Source of the DNA: Batillaria attramentaria
Taxonomy: Eukaryota; Mollusca; Gastropoda; Batillariidae
Assembly: GCA_018292915.2 (NCBI GenBank)
Contig: JACVVK020000091.1
Location: 1,207,501 to 1,271,500, forward strand
Direction of reading: 5' to 3'
DNA: 64,000 nt
The notes below the pieces were generated by a model. It saw only the letters and a program-made list of their open reading frames with translations, was not told the origin of the DNA and searched no databases. Each line of letters begins with the position of its first letter. Within the stretch, counting starts at the first letter, position 1. Shown here one piece after another: positions 11,603-22,739 of the stretch. Both the position numbers and the translations under genes were made by a program.

Positions 11603-11891
11603 GGGCCCGTATGTAAAAGTCGAGGTTAATTTAACCCACGGCAACGGGCCTAAGCCAGACTAGGACAAAAGAAACCAAACCATAAAATTAAATTTTAAAA
11701 AAGGAAGCGAAGAAAGAAAGAAACAATCCTTCTGCAACGGCTTAGGCATCTTCCTGGAATGGGCCCGCTTCCTGATTTAAAAAAAAAACAAAACAAAAAA
11801 AAAACCCACATTACAATAGAGCTAGTTTAGTTCGAGGTTAGACTCTAACCCGAGGCTAAAAGCCCTAACCTCGACTATTACATACGGGCCC
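11603..11891. mobile_element. inverted-repeat element, family B, copy 1
   Basis: This 289-bp element begins GGGCCCGTATGTAAAAGTCG and ends with the complementary CGACTATTACATACGGGCCC. The arms continue inward with GAGGTTA/TAACCTC. A second copy in the opposite orientation is at 17940-18219. No open reading frame is present, so it is a MITE-like non-autonomous element. Confidence 0.85.
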
Positions 11892-11910
11892 AGGTGTCCT
11901 TGTGTCCTTT

Positions 11911-12316
11911 CACTCGGCAAGCCCGGCGGCCAATGACCCGTCCATTTTCTCTGCCGTAACACATAGAACGTACTAACCCCAGTCACGTGGCTACAAGTCA
12001 AGGTCGTACCTTAATAGATTTTTCATTGGCTTGGTTCCCAAGTTAAATGCGTCCATGAAGTCATTGTATTGGAAAAGTGGTGATTTGAAGATGAAAGAGG
12101 CTATGGTAATACTTTTTTTTCTCAAATGACGTCAGCAGACTTACTACTTTCTTTTCATGTTTCAGTCATATCAAACTAAACGTGTTTCCCTCATAGTATC
12201 TGTCAAAAACATTTGCCAGACCAAGACAAGTGTTGTGCTCATTATGCCGCGGGACGCGATTGGCTGAATTCTGGGGGCTCGACCCTTTTGATTGACAGGA
12301 GTCACAGGAGTCGTCC
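11911..12316 (+). mobile_element. inverted-repeat element, family A, copy 1
   Basis: It shares with 54862-55201 and 58383-58737 the blocks CACTCGGCAAGCC, TCAAATGACGTCA, CAGTCATATCAAACTA, GCTCATTATGCC, GCGATTGGCTGAATTCTGG and TTTTGATTGACAGGAGT, ending GGAGTCGTCCATTA. The start is slightly eroded. It lies only about 20 bp from the family B element. Confidence 0.82.
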
Positions 12317-12719
12317 ATTATAGTACTTCTAAAGAGCTGAATGCAGTCGCATTAAAGAATAATATAAAGTGTTTTTTTTTTTTGGTACGGCTGAAAGTTA
12401 TGTGTTTTTTTGCATTTATTTTAATGCGTGGTTGAGGTGCAAAACAATCAGTCATAAACGGGCTGAAAAAAACAAGGCAGATTTCTTCAAACCAACCTGG
12501 AATGAATACACTACACTATGCAGTTTTCCTAGTTCTTGTGGCATTGCTTGTATTGACCGATCACGACAGCCATATGCATCATCATGTCATTTCCGGCGGG
12601 TGTCTCTCACCTGAGGGGTCTGTCCCCGTCGTTGTATAGCGCCAGTAGGACAGACACGGAATGCAAATTAGAAAGGTGTATCACCCCAGCCCTGACACTC
12701 CGAGGCTGAATGGTATCGA

Positions 12720-12720
<1 letters not shown>

Positions 12721-12795
<75 letters not shown>

Positions 12796-12909
12796 ATAAT
12801 AACAATAATAATAATAATACACTGATGTAATAACATTCTTGTATAGCGCAGTATCCCCACAAAGTGAGCTCAAGGCGCTTCACAAATAACTAATAGAGGA
12901 AAAGCACAC

Positions 12910-12968
<59 letters not shown>
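12721..12968. repeat. microsatellites flanking an (AAT)n retroposon tail
   Basis: (TC)n(TG)n at 12721-12790 and (CA)n at 12909-12968 flank a 115-bp stretch that starts with (AAT)n and includes CTCAAGGCGCTTCACAAATA. That last block is typical of the 3' end of ATT-tailed retroposons on the minus strand. Confidence 0.8.
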
Positions 12969-12969
<1 letters not shown>

Positions 12970-14120
12970 GAGTCGTGATTGGACAAAACAAACCAATTTT
13001 TGATAGAATTAAGAAATGTGCGCGTTCTGAAAAGCCGACAGACTTCTAATTTTATTTCGAATAGCCTGCATTTACTATCGTCTGTCGTCTTTCTGAAAGT
13101 AAACCCTGAACCGATCGTGTGCCTAGATCACGACTTACAATACAAGTTGGAAATTACAACAATGCAAACGCGCTGTTTTCGAAATGAACATTCCCCTCCG
13201 TAAAAATGTTTGTCCAAATACTTAGTACAGTTGTATAAGGCAGAAAAAAAATGCACCCGGTTTGCTGACATGTTAGCCCTTTCAAATTACGGAGAAACTG
13301 CACGTTCAGCTAACACTGTATCCGTCATAACGGCAGACTCGTGTGTTTGGTTGTAAATATTTCATGAATGTCGCCATGCGAACGTCTGTGTCTTGTCAGT
13401 TAAAAAAAATTGTTGCGCATTCGCATGCGAAAAAAGGGAGATAAATATCACAACCAAGTTCCACAGGGTTATGCTTCGTTGAGCAACATAAGTGGTGGAA
13501 AAGGACGTTAAACTCCTAAACACCCACCCCATCCCGCCCTCGTTGGTGAATCAGCCCGTGGACCACAAATGCAAATACCTAGTCCTAAAATAGTAGACCC
13601 AGCAACCTAAATCAATGGTGCTCTTTTGTAAGTCAACAATATTCGGAAAAAAAGACTACTGCAAACTAAGTATATGTAAATACGCGTTCACAGAAATCGT
13701 TTGGATCTGAGTGTCCGTATCTGTTTTTGGAACGCGGTGGAGATATCAGTCCTGAGGTTAACGTCCAAACCGTTTGAATAATTAATGAGCGTCATTTGTC
13801 CTCAATGTCGTCGAAATAGGACCTTGGAGTAAGTGTACTTGTCCTTGTCTAGTAATGTCACAGTGCAGCTCAAGCTTTAGCCCGAAAAAAAATCTCCTCA
13901 AACCTGAGGAGACTGCGTGCTGTCCCGACACCACGCTGTGCACCAAAGAACAGCTGATTCTTCGGGCTAAACTCTAGACTGAGTAGAGCTGACATAATAA
14001 GAGAGGAGCTGAGCTGAACTGAACTGAACTGACCTGAACATACGTTTGCCTGGGCTGAAACTACAACAAAGGAAGAAAGGCTGTCGTCCACGCTACAGTT
14101 TACTTTCAATATTTGCACGG
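12970..14120. other. intergenic, no gene seen
   Basis: It contains a bare SINE 3' end at about 13490-13540 (GTGGTGGAAAAGGACGTTAA). A short inverted repeat around 13875-13975 pairs TTTAGCCCGAA with TTCGGGCTAAA. No supported exon was found. Confidence 0.4.
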
Positions 14121-14219
14121 TTCAGGTCCGCGGGCATTTTTGGTCTTGGGTAGTTTTGGTCCTATTTATCTTCCGGAGATGATTAGAAAATGTAAATGTC
14201 GTCCAGGAACTCGGTTGCC

Positions 14220-14375
14220 GTTTGCTTGTTTGTTTGTCTTTTGTTTGTTTGTTTGTTGTTGTTGTTGTTGTCGATGTTTTTTTAGGCTGTCGAGATTGAT
14301 GTTGTTGTCGATGTTTTTTTTGTTTTGTTTGTTTTTTTGTTTTGTTTGTTTGTTTGTTTTTTTTAAGGCTGTCGA
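14220..14375. repeat. T-rich (GTTT)n/(GTT)n simple repeat
   Basis: Two related T-rich blocks each end in AGGCTGTCGAGATTGA, suggesting a diverged local duplication of about 80 bp. Confidence 0.6.
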
Positions 14376-14460
14376 GATTGAAGTTGCTAAGTATGATACA
14401 AACACGACCGTGAAAGCAGGTCTAATGGTCTTGTCGATTTTCATTATCAAACAGACGAAA

Positions 14461-14518
14461 ATGTGTGTGTGTGCGTGCGTGCGTGCGTGCGTGTGTGTGT
14501 GTGTGTGTGTGTGTGCGT

Positions 14519-14564
<46 letters not shown>

Positions 14565-14573
14565 GAGAGAGAG
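14461..14573. repeat. (GT)n/(GC)n microsatellite
   Basis: Alternating GT runs with GCGT interruptions end in a short GA run. It produces spurious open frames on both strands. Confidence 0.93.
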
Positions 14574-14687
14574 AGAATTCTTGGCTCCATGAAGAGTTCC
14601 AAGTGAGATAAATGACATATGAAATAAAATCAAGTAAACACTCTTAACGCAATACTCAATTTCGACGGTTTGTCCGCTCAAATATAC

Positions 14688-14825
14688 CTGGAACGGGTGT
14701 CTGACGTAATCAACAAGCACATGCAATATGTCAATGTCTTCCGCCAGGTTTTCCTGCAAAGCTACCGCTTTCTCCGTCTGGAACTTAGCAAATATTTTTC
14801 TCCTTCCAGTCCGCGTCTTACACAC
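14688..14825 (-). other. possible orphan coding exon
   Basis: On the minus strand one frame reads KFQTEKAVALQENLAEDIDI and then HVLVDYVRHPFQ, directly followed by a good GTATAT donor at 14686-14687. The composition looks protein-like rather than repeat-like. The 5' side is obscured by a G/C homopolymer near 14827 and no clear acceptor is present. No family was recognised, and it could equally be a chance frame. Confidence 0.2.
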
Positions 14826-14879
14826 CCCCCCCCCCCCACCGGCACACACAGAGCCCAATACAATGCAATCTGCTGTGCA

Positions 14880-14960
14880 ATGGCAAAAAGCAGTAAGTCC
14901 TTTGACGTCATTTGAGGAAAAAGATCATTACGTCAATGTCTTTCATCTTGGAATAACGGC
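14880..14960 (-). mobile_element. family A inverted-repeat element, fragment
   Basis: The blocks AAGCAGTAAGTCC, TTTGACGTCATTTGAGGA and ACGTCAATGTCTTTCATCTT match the reverse complement of the middle of the family A copies (for example 58490-58590). Only about 80 bp survive. Confidence 0.6.
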
Positions 14961-15011
14961 AGAAATTTCCACTTGCACAGCACAAAAATCCACTTCATAA
15001 CAACAGAGAGA

Positions 15012-15172
15012 GAGAACAAGAACAAGAACAAGAACAAGAACCTTTATTTTACAACGGTAGAAGTTACAGGCATATTCATACCAATTTTAAAACTTGCCGT
15101 TGCTACACTACATGAGCTAATACTACTGAAAAATTAAGAAAGAAGAAAAGAAAAAAAACAACAAAAAAAAAA

Positions 15173-15233
<61 letters not shown>

Positions 15234-16690
15234 CATCACGCATGAATTATTCGCACGCACCTATGCAGAACATAATCATAAGCGGAAATAATGTCATAAT
15301 TTCTATAGAAGTGGACAAAAATGACGATGAGCTATCTCGCACAGATAAGAGAACGTTATTCATATTGCTGAAAGGTGAATGTGGGTACTTGGCGCTAAAT
15401 AAAATGTAATGACGCATGTGCAGGTGAAAAGCAGTGACATAGCCATAGCAATGACAATGAGCAGCTCATGATCTAGGATACCAAAAAATTTATGAAATCC
15501 TTTTTAAACGATGAGAGTGAACTACTTCTTGTAATGAGAGTGGGCAAGCTGTTCCAAAGAGTGGCACCCGAGAATGATAAGCTAGTTTTAAATATATCTA
15601 TCCTTGGACGTGGGATAATTAGGCGTAACCTGGAGTTTGGGTAACGGGAGTCTGAAGTAGTAAAGAGATGACTGAGGTAGTGGGGAAGAAAACCATTAAG
15701 GATTTTATACATGAAAACGCCTTTATTAAAAAGAAGTTGTTTTGAAAGAGGGAGTATCTCCAGATTCCGGAGCTTCTGGTCAGTGGATAAGGAGGGGTCA
15801 GGTAGGATCAGTTTTTGCTGCTCGTCGATGTAGGGAGTTGAGTCTTTTTAGGTGTACGTCACTGCTTTCATCCCATATGGTAGAGGCGTAGTCAATATGA
15901 GTCTTGATGTGGGCCGAATAGAATAACTTTCGAGTGTCTGTGTCAATGAAATGTCTCAGCCTTGACAGTAGGAATAAATTTCTCGATACTTTTTTGCAGA
16001 CTTTATTAATGTTGGCCTGCCATTTCAACTGGTTGTCAACGATTACACCCAGTAAACGGTGTTCATTGACTTGAACAATGGCCTGGTTATGGAGAGACAA
16101 ATTGAGTGCAAGTGGGTTGAGCTGATGTTTCTGTCTCGTAGTTATGATCATGCACTCAGTTTTGGACGGATTAAGTACCATGGAGTTACGTTCACACCAG
16201 TTGGACACTTCATCCAAGCCCCGCTGCAACCGTCCGCTAACTGTGTTGATGTTTTTGTTGGAGGTGTGAATGGTAGCGTCGTCAGCGAATAAGTCGCATG
16301 ATACTTGTTCGTGGTTAAGGTGTAACGGGAGGTCGTTGATGAATATGCAGAATAAGAGGGGTCCAAGGATGGAACCTTGGGGTACTCCTCGTGTTACTAA
16401 CCCGTTTGAAGAAAAAGACCCATTGACGGTGACCTGCTGGTGTCGGTCGCTAAGGTAAGATCTGAAAAAGCCTCAGGCGCCTTGGGAGGCGTTTGGATTA
16501 GACTCTTAGGACAATGTAACGGAGAGCTGTTGGCCGTAGGGACTAAACCTTGATCAGCTGATGAGGCGTTACTTAGATAAAGTGTAAGCTTAGTGAGAAG
16601 AATGTTGTGGTCGACAAGGTCAAAGGCTTTCCGTAAATCAACAAACAAGGTTCCAGTTAGTTCTGAATTATTCATGGCAGATAACCATAT
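15012..16690 (-). pseudogene. non-LTR retrotransposon (LINE) reverse-transcriptase remnant
   Basis: Minus-strand fragments spell conserved LINE reverse-transcriptase blocks in order: LFVDLRKAFDLVDHNILLTK (about 16590-16655), GVPQGSILGPLLFCIFINDL (about 16330-16395), FADDATIH with the catalytic DD pair (about 16265-16290), LNPSKTE and LLGVIVDNQLKW (about 16030-16180), then MYKILNGFLPHYL near the C-terminus (15660-15712). The reading frame breaks at least twice, near 16450-16570 and in an A-run near 15815, and no endonuclease domain is present. The 5' end stops at a GA microsatellite (16700-16731). The 3' end has an (AAGAAC)n run on the plus strand at 15012-15040, a likely retroposon tail. The clade is probably CR1/L2/Jockey-like, but that is not settled. 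The copy is dead and 5'-truncated. Confidence 0.85.
15177..15232. repeat. (CA)n microsatellite
   Basis: About 27 CA units within the LINE 3' region. Confidence 0.95.
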
Positions 16691-16693
16691 ATC

Positions 16694-16734
<41 letters not shown>

Positions 16735-16735
<1 letters not shown>

Positions 16736-17360
16736 CTCCTACTCCTATTAATCCAAAATATTTACATTCACTTGTCCTGATCATGTCAACGTCATCACAT
16801 CAATCATGAACAAGATTCTTAACGTCATTTCAATCATATCTTTCTTGCGAACGTTATAGCGAAGACACGACAAGCCGAGTGCTCTACGGAATTCGAGCGA
16901 GCCGCCGGGGGAAAAAAAGCCAATTTAATAACAAGAACTGGCGACATTGTCTCGGCTAATGCCGACACTATTCAGCTTGCAACAAAAGAGGTCTTAGCAA
17001 CTGCACGATCGTTCACCGGCTGATGTCAGAATGTCCCCTGCCTCTTGTTTATCCGCCGTTTTCAGGTTATCAAAACAACATTAGTCTGGCCTGGCCTTAA
17101 TGTCTGTCAGTCATGGCCGACGCATAGGCAGAGCAGAACCATATCGCGACACGGCCGATGAGAAACATTCATTTTATTGTTGATAAGAAGAGGGGCGTAA
17201 CTAGCACATTTCCTACCGCCATTAGCTTCTTAGTGATTTTTCTTTTCTTTTGTGTTCAACACTGTTGGCATGCGTATGCTGTCGATGACCTTTGTGAAAC
17301 CACAACAACAACAGCACGAGGACATGAACATCGTGTTTCAAGAAATAGAAGATAAACAAT
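16735..17360. other. intergenic, no gene seen
   Basis: Mixed sequence without repeats that I recognise. Open frames are short and lack splice context. Confidence 0.4.
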
Positions 17361-17365
<5 letters not shown>

Positions 17366-17417
<52 letters not shown>

Positions 17418-17459
17418 GCGCGCACGCGCACGCGCACACACACACACATAGAGAGAGAG
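17366..17459. repeat. (CA)n with (CGCA)n microsatellite
   Basis: A long CA run passes into CACGCG units and a short GA run. A SINE has inserted immediately beside it. Confidence 0.93.
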
Positions 17460-17621
17460 GGGGGAGGGGGTTAACGTCATTTCCCACCACATACGGGTGA
17501 TATCACAGACGGGGCAACGATGAAAAAGCCAGCACAAATACTTGGCCCCAGTGGCCGGGATACGAACTGACGACCCGAGCATCAGAAGTCCAACGCTCTA
17601 CCATTCGGCCACTCCGGCTCC
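17460..17621 (-). mobile_element. tRNA-SINE in a GA microsatellite
   Basis: This full-length minus-strand copy lies between two GAGAGA runs, which themselves could serve as the target duplication. The tRNA-like head is intact at the right (CCATTCGGCCACTCCGGCTC). Confidence 0.88.
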
Positions 17622-17939
17622 GAGAGAGAGAGAGAGAGAACAAACAACTGCGAGCAAACAGAGAAATAGCAAAAGGACTCCGAGGCGAGGGTGCATGAGC
17701 TGCTAAATTTTTCAGCCGGGGGAAACAAATCTCCTTGTCAGGGGGGAATCATTCTGTTGTACAGACTGACGTTCAATCAGTTTTTTTACGCTGGTCTTGT
17801 CTGATTGTCTGCCGCTGACCTGAAGGAACTGGGTCAAATCTTCACGTCACGTGGTATGTATACAGGCTTCGTACAGCGATTGGCTGAATTCAAACGGAGT
17901 TGTCACTTTCTTGAGTTAATTAGGGCCCAGGGCCCGCAT

Positions 17940-18219
17940 GTAAAAGTCGGGGAGAGGGAGTTTAGCCCCGGGTTAGAGTCTAACCTCGAACTAAATTAGC
18001 TCTAGGGTAAAATTTTCTGTTGTTTTTGTTTGTTTGTTTTAAATCAGGAAGCGGGTCCATTCCAGCAAGGTGTCTATGCTGTTATAGAAGGATTTTTGTC
18101 TTTCTTTCTTCGCTTCCTTTTTTTAAAAATTTAATTTTGTTTTGGGGTTTCTTTTGTCCTAGTCTGGGTTAGGCCCGAAGGCGTGGGTTAAATTAACCTC
18201 GAGTTTTACATACGGGCCC
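17940..18219. mobile_element. inverted-repeat element, family B, copy 2
   Basis: This is a 280-bp copy in the reverse orientation to 11603-11891. The ends are GGGCCCGCATGTAAAAGTCG and GAGTTTTACATACGGGCCC. Shared interior blocks include AAATCAGGAAGCGGGTCCAT, TTCTTCGCTTCC and TTTTGTCCTAGTCTGG. Confidence 0.85.
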
Positions 18220-18479
18220 AGAACTCTTTCAGGATAACGCTGGTAGTGTACCTTGCCCCCCAAAATATACGCTGTGCGCTGAGGCAATACGAATCCAAAA
18301 CACGCAGCCGGGGAAAACGGACTTCTGTGAGATTGATATGAATTGGCTTGTGACATGCTTGAGTGTCTTGATATTGCAGTCGTTACTATTTCAACCAATG
18401 ATTGAGTAGTTTGCATCGTTCAAACGGCTGTTTCATTTGTAACAGCTGCTCACAATTGAGGAACGTGTGGAACGGGAGT

Positions 18480-18600
18480 TCAGGGGTAGGGTGGGCTGGT
18501 TGATGGGGAGGGGGGAGTGAGGGATGGAGGGTGGTGGGGTGGGGAGGGGGTGGCAGGGGTGATTGGGATAAGGAGGGGGTAGTGGGAGGGATGAAGATAG
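18480..18600. repeat. G-rich imperfect repeat
   Basis: A 120-bp stretch is rich in GGGG runs spaced by T/A on the plus strand. Several tracts could form a G-quadruplex. No gene is evident. Confidence 0.6.
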
Positions 18601-18725
18601 CATTCTTTGGTCCTCAACTTGAGGAAAATATCAGACGCCAATGGAAACCTTGTTTGACAGAGACAAACGGTCGTATGGAAATGACATGTCATTGCAAACT
18701 ACGGTCTGTTTAGTCCCACTGGTCA

Positions 18726-18975
18726 ATGGACGGCCCCACTCCTGTCAATCAAAAGCGTGAGCCGTCAGAATTCAGCCAATCGCGTGCCGCGGCATAATGA
18801 GCACAACACATGGCATGGTCTGGCAAACGTTTTGCCAGACACAACAACGAGGGAAGCACGTGTATGTCTCGTGTACGTGTCGATATGACTGAAACATGGG
18901 AAGAAAGCAGTAAGTCATTTGAGGAAAAACAACGTCCTGAAATCATCCCTTTGTCCATAAAATGACGTCATGGAC
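18726..18975 (-). mobile_element. family A inverted-repeat element, truncated copy
   Basis: It begins TGGACGGCCCCACTCCTGTC and continues with AATTCAGCCAATCGCGTGCC and GGCATAATGAGCACAACA, the reverse complement of the other family A copies. It is truncated near AAATGACGTCATGG. Confidence 0.78.
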
Positions 18976-19117
18976 GTACTGTGTTTTGCCAATACACGGC
19001 AAAGTATTGCAGAGTGGAGTCGCCTATTGACTGCAGCAAGGGCTAAACAGACCCTAGTTGTTTCTAGGGTTTGTTGCCCCGTGTCTTCCACTGGGTCTAT
19101 GGCTGCTCTGAACTGGT

Positions 19118-19397
19118 CCGGTGACGTAGAATATTTCGGAACCAGGATAAATCGGAACCGGTTTCCAAAAATCCTAGGATATTTCGGAACCATTCCCATT
19201 TATCCCGCACCTGGCACACACAATTCATGTGGGCTAATGACCTTCTAGGCGGTTCCGAAGTATGCTGGTGGTTTTCAAATATCCTGTCGCTAGAGTCAAG
19301 ATAAATCGGAATGGTTCCGAAATATCCTGCCACCAGGGTCAGGATAAATCGGAATGGTTCCCATTTGTCCCGGTTCCGAAATATTCTGTGACACCGG
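19118..19397. mobile_element. fold-back element of about 280 bp
   Basis: The ends are inverted copies: CCGGTGACGTAGAATATTTC at the left and the complement of CCGGTGTCACAGAATATTTC at the right. Inside, GATAAATCGGAA and GGTTCCGAAATAT alternate in both orientations. No coding content is visible. Confidence 0.75.
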
Positions 19398-19399
19398 CC

Positions 19400-19980
19400 T
19401 AAACAATTATACAGTCTGTGTAGTGCATAACATTATACAGCTCTCCCTGTTTGGTAGCACCGGAACTGATTTTATCACACGCACTGGACAGGAACACGCC
19501 GGCTAAATTTAGTCACTACCGGTACTGGGTATGACAACTGCATATTATAAAAGCATAATGAACCAAGTACAATGTCCGATCAACCCGAACCAATACGCTC
19601 CAGGTATTCCAAGCTTACCACGAACCGACATGAGAATAATGTTTCGGGTTATGACCTTAGTCATGAATGATAGACGAGAGCCCGCTGTTTACAGAAATCC
19701 CCGCCCACTAATGGATGCTTGAATTATCCAGAGGCCTGACCGATAACAACGTATAATCACCCTAAATCTTGTTTACGAACCAGGAAACGGCGCGGAGCCT
19801 GGTCAACCAGGCAACGAGGAAATGAGGTCTGAATGCTCACAAGGACACTGCTGTCATCGGGGAAAAAGGGTCTAAGCGCCACAGGTTTGGAAGGCGCTTA
19901 GTCTATTTTTCTAGGTCACGGGTAAAGGATTTGATTGTGGTCAGTGGAGTTTGCTTTGAGCTGTAAGACTACAGGGACAA
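19400..19980. other. intergenic, no gene seen
   Basis: No repeat or exon was recognised. A short hairpin at 19873-19912 pairs AGCGCC and GGCGCT. Confidence 0.4.
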
Positions 19981-20160
19981 GGGGAGCCGGGGTGGCCGAA
20001 TGAAGAGCGTTGGACTTGTAATACTCGGGTCGTGAGTTCGTATCCCAGCTGGGGCCAAATATTTTTGTGCTGGATTTTTCATCGTTGCCCCGTCTTTGAT
20101 ATCACCCGAATGTGGTGGAAAAGGGCGTTAAACCCCCAAAACACCCATCCCACCCCGTAG
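19981..20160 (+). mobile_element. tRNA-SINE, full length
   Basis: Full-length copy with a one-base change in the anticodon loop (CTTGTAA). The 8-bp direct repeats AGGGACAA at 19973-19980 and 20161-20168 are probably part of the target duplication. Confidence 0.88.
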
Positions 20161-20583
20161 AGGGACAATGGTGGTCAATGATACTCGAAAGGCGAGAGTC
20201 TCTGTAGAAAGTCACATACAGGAGACAAAAACAGACTGAAAAAGACTGTTACTGCTTATTAATACATTATGCTTTCCAAAGTACTCGGCATATAGTCGGC
20301 GCTCTGTCTGTACGTTGTTGTCCTACAAGTGCACTCCCCTCAATATTCGGACTCTGAAGTGGAATGGTTCATCTCCAGTCCCTGACGAAGAATTACTGTA
20401 TAATTCTCGAAGCATACTCTTTAGCTGCACTAAAAATACTTACAGAAGATCACCAAAAAATCGTTAGTTTAAGTAAAAATGACGAAACATGAGCCTAGAA
20501 TGTTGAGTGGTGGTATGTGGGAGCAACAGTGTCCAAAATGGCTGAACTGGTTGAACTGTTTATTTCACTCTGCATGAATGTGT

Positions 20584-20753
20584 CGGTGGGTGGGTGGATG
20601 GGTGGGTGGGTGTTTGGGAGTTAAACGTCCTTTTCCACCACACAAGGATAATATCAAAGACGGGGCAACGAGGGAAAGGTATTTAGCTCCAGCCGGGATT
20701 GGAACTCACGACCCGAGCATCCAACGCTTTACCACTCGGCTATCAAGGCTCCC
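20584..20753 (-). mobile_element. tRNA-SINE, diverged copy
   Basis: A minus-strand copy with an expanded GGTG end and small deletions in the body and anticodon region. Confidence 0.85.
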
Positions 20754-20884
20754 TCATTGCATGGTTACAGGCGCATATAAATGCAAATGTAGAGAATTTA
20801 CAAGCCGAGCTTATGATATGCTCCATGTGGATCATTTGTGTACAGCACAGTCTGCACGCTCTTTAAAAGGTCTGTTTGTTAAAT

Positions 20885-20906
20885 GTGTTATTTATTTATT
20901 AATTTG

Positions 20907-20937
<31 letters not shown>

Positions 20938-22120
20938 TTTGAAAACTACTGATCGAAGCGATTTTCATGAAAGCTGGTAGAATGACGTGAACATAAGAAA
21001 GAAGATTACTTGATTTCAATGGGGTTATACCCCTTGAAAATTCTTTTGATGATAATGATGATGTTTCGTGGTTTCCATACCACAAGTATCATTCTGACCC
21101 ACAGCCATCCACCCATCCCCTCCCCCACTGCACTATCATCTCTGTCCTCCCCGATTTGCTTACCTGTTGCTTATCTGTGTTTTGGAGGACGCTCTTGACA
21201 AACTTGAGATGAAAATACTTTACGGAGACGATTTCGGTTTCAGTCCATCAAACACTTTCTCAGAAGGGATGAGACCTGAGATGAAAAAAAAAAAAATCAG
21301 CCATTTTATTTTTCTTCACATTTAAACAATCTGAAATGAATCTCTCTCTCTCTCTCTCTCTCCCCCCCCCCCCCCCCGGAACAACAGCCGCGAATTAGTC
21401 TTTGTGGCTTGCGCGGCTTTAAGCCCTAAAAACTCACTCACTCACTCTTCCCCGGAACAAAACAAAACAAAAACAAAACAAAAAACCCAGCAACAAAAAC
21501 AACAACAAAAAACAAACAAACAAACAAACAAACAAAAACACAAATACATGAAACAAAAGCAAACAAACACAGGAACAAAAATACACGTGCAGGTCACTTT
21601 TTTGCACTTGCAGTTCTTCGGAAATCCATATCGTGACGGCGCCCTATATATTTTTCACCGAGCCACGTTACACGTGACGTATTTGACACGGCGGTTAGGT
21701 CGAGGACAAAGCAGGACAAGAATTCCTCTTTAAAAAAGCAAATCCGGACAGCGACAAAAAACGACCCTAAATAATACAGCCAGGCGAAATGAGATTCATC
21801 CATAATGCAACACAAGCTTAATTGTTAGCAAGGCCTGTCGTGTTGGCAGAAGCATTGCCAGTGGCAATAGGATCCTCATGGCAACCAGATAACGCTGTCT
21901 CGTATAGTTGTCCCCAACTCAGCAGGGCCTAGCAACGGTCCGGACCGCAGGCTTTCTTTTCCCGGTTGAATTCTGACCAAGGCATAGCAGCTGACGCAAT
22001 TATGAAGGATCACGTGGAGGATTTTCATGTTTTCGGACAAGCGAAAAGGAAAATTTCTGAGTTTTTTCCCCCCGGGTAATATAGTTATATTGAAGTTAAT
22101 TGAATTTCTCCTAAAATAAA
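20885..22120. other. intergenic, simple repeats only
   Basis: It holds (TTTA)n at 20890-20940, (CT)n with a C-run at 21340-21378, and (AAAC)n at 21462-21540. No exon was supported. The ACAAACAAACAAACAAAC run explains a long lysine/asparagine-rich open frame. Confidence 0.5.
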
Positions 22121-22375
22121 GCAAATATAATAATAATAATAATAATAATTGTATAGGCGCTTTACCCAATTTCATGAATCGGCTCAAAGCGCCGCGAACT
22201 GAACCCAACACGCACGCTCAAGTGAATCACACGCATTCTCTCACACACTGGACATATTAAACACATTACAATCACGTGGTGCGAAGGGTCAGCTCAGCTA
22301 TTTAAATTTCGGAATTTAGAATTGCATTCATTTTTTTTTAATTTGGTGGGCAGAACATTTCCAAGGCACGTAAGG
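22120..22375 (-). mobile_element. ATT-tailed SINE (family 2), head missing
   Basis: (AAT)n at the left is followed by GTATAGGCGCTTTACCCAAT, CACACGCATTCTCTCACACA and ACATTACAATCACGTGGTGC. All of these recur at 55826-56058 and 61935-62252. The tRNA-related head is absent here, so the copy is 5'-truncated. Confidence 0.8.
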
Positions 22376-22615
22376 GACAAAGAGTAATTTTGGGGCATAT
22401 AGAGGTATTGACATCACTGAAAAGTGTTGAAAATAAGCTTTCCTTATGTAGAAAAAAAAATCTGTAGCTTTGTGTAGGGCTGAGGAATGTTTATTGAAAA
22501 GTTGCCCTTGAAAAGCGGCCATGTTGAGAAAATGGCTTGTAAAGTGTGACGTGGCAATCATGCCAATATGGCGTTGTATCAGATGCTTGTTTAACATGTT
22601 GATTAACCTAATTTT

Positions 22616-22733
22616 CCATTTTCGGCTCTTTAAACGACAAGTACAACGTCTGTGAAAGTTTCGAAGTTTTAAGGCTGAAACTTCGAAACTGTCACAGAAG
22701 TTGTATGTGTCGTCGAAAGACCCAAAAATGGGA
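22616..22733. repeat. 118-bp near-perfect palindrome
   Basis: The left arm (CCATTTTCGGCTCTTTAAACG..., TGAAAGTTTCGAAGTTT) is complementary to the right arm (AAACTTCGAAACTGTCACAG, ...CGAAAGACCCAAAAATGGG). A TAAGGCTG loop lies near 22671. Transcribed RNA would form one long hairpin. It may be a minimal MITE. Confidence 0.8.
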
Positions 22734-22739
22734 GAAAAA

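Noticed and set aside
12607..12883. His/Thr repeat open frames
   Set aside because: (CA)n/(GT)n translation only; the same applies to frames at 14166-14858, 17252-17500, 23696-23947 and 27130-27367.
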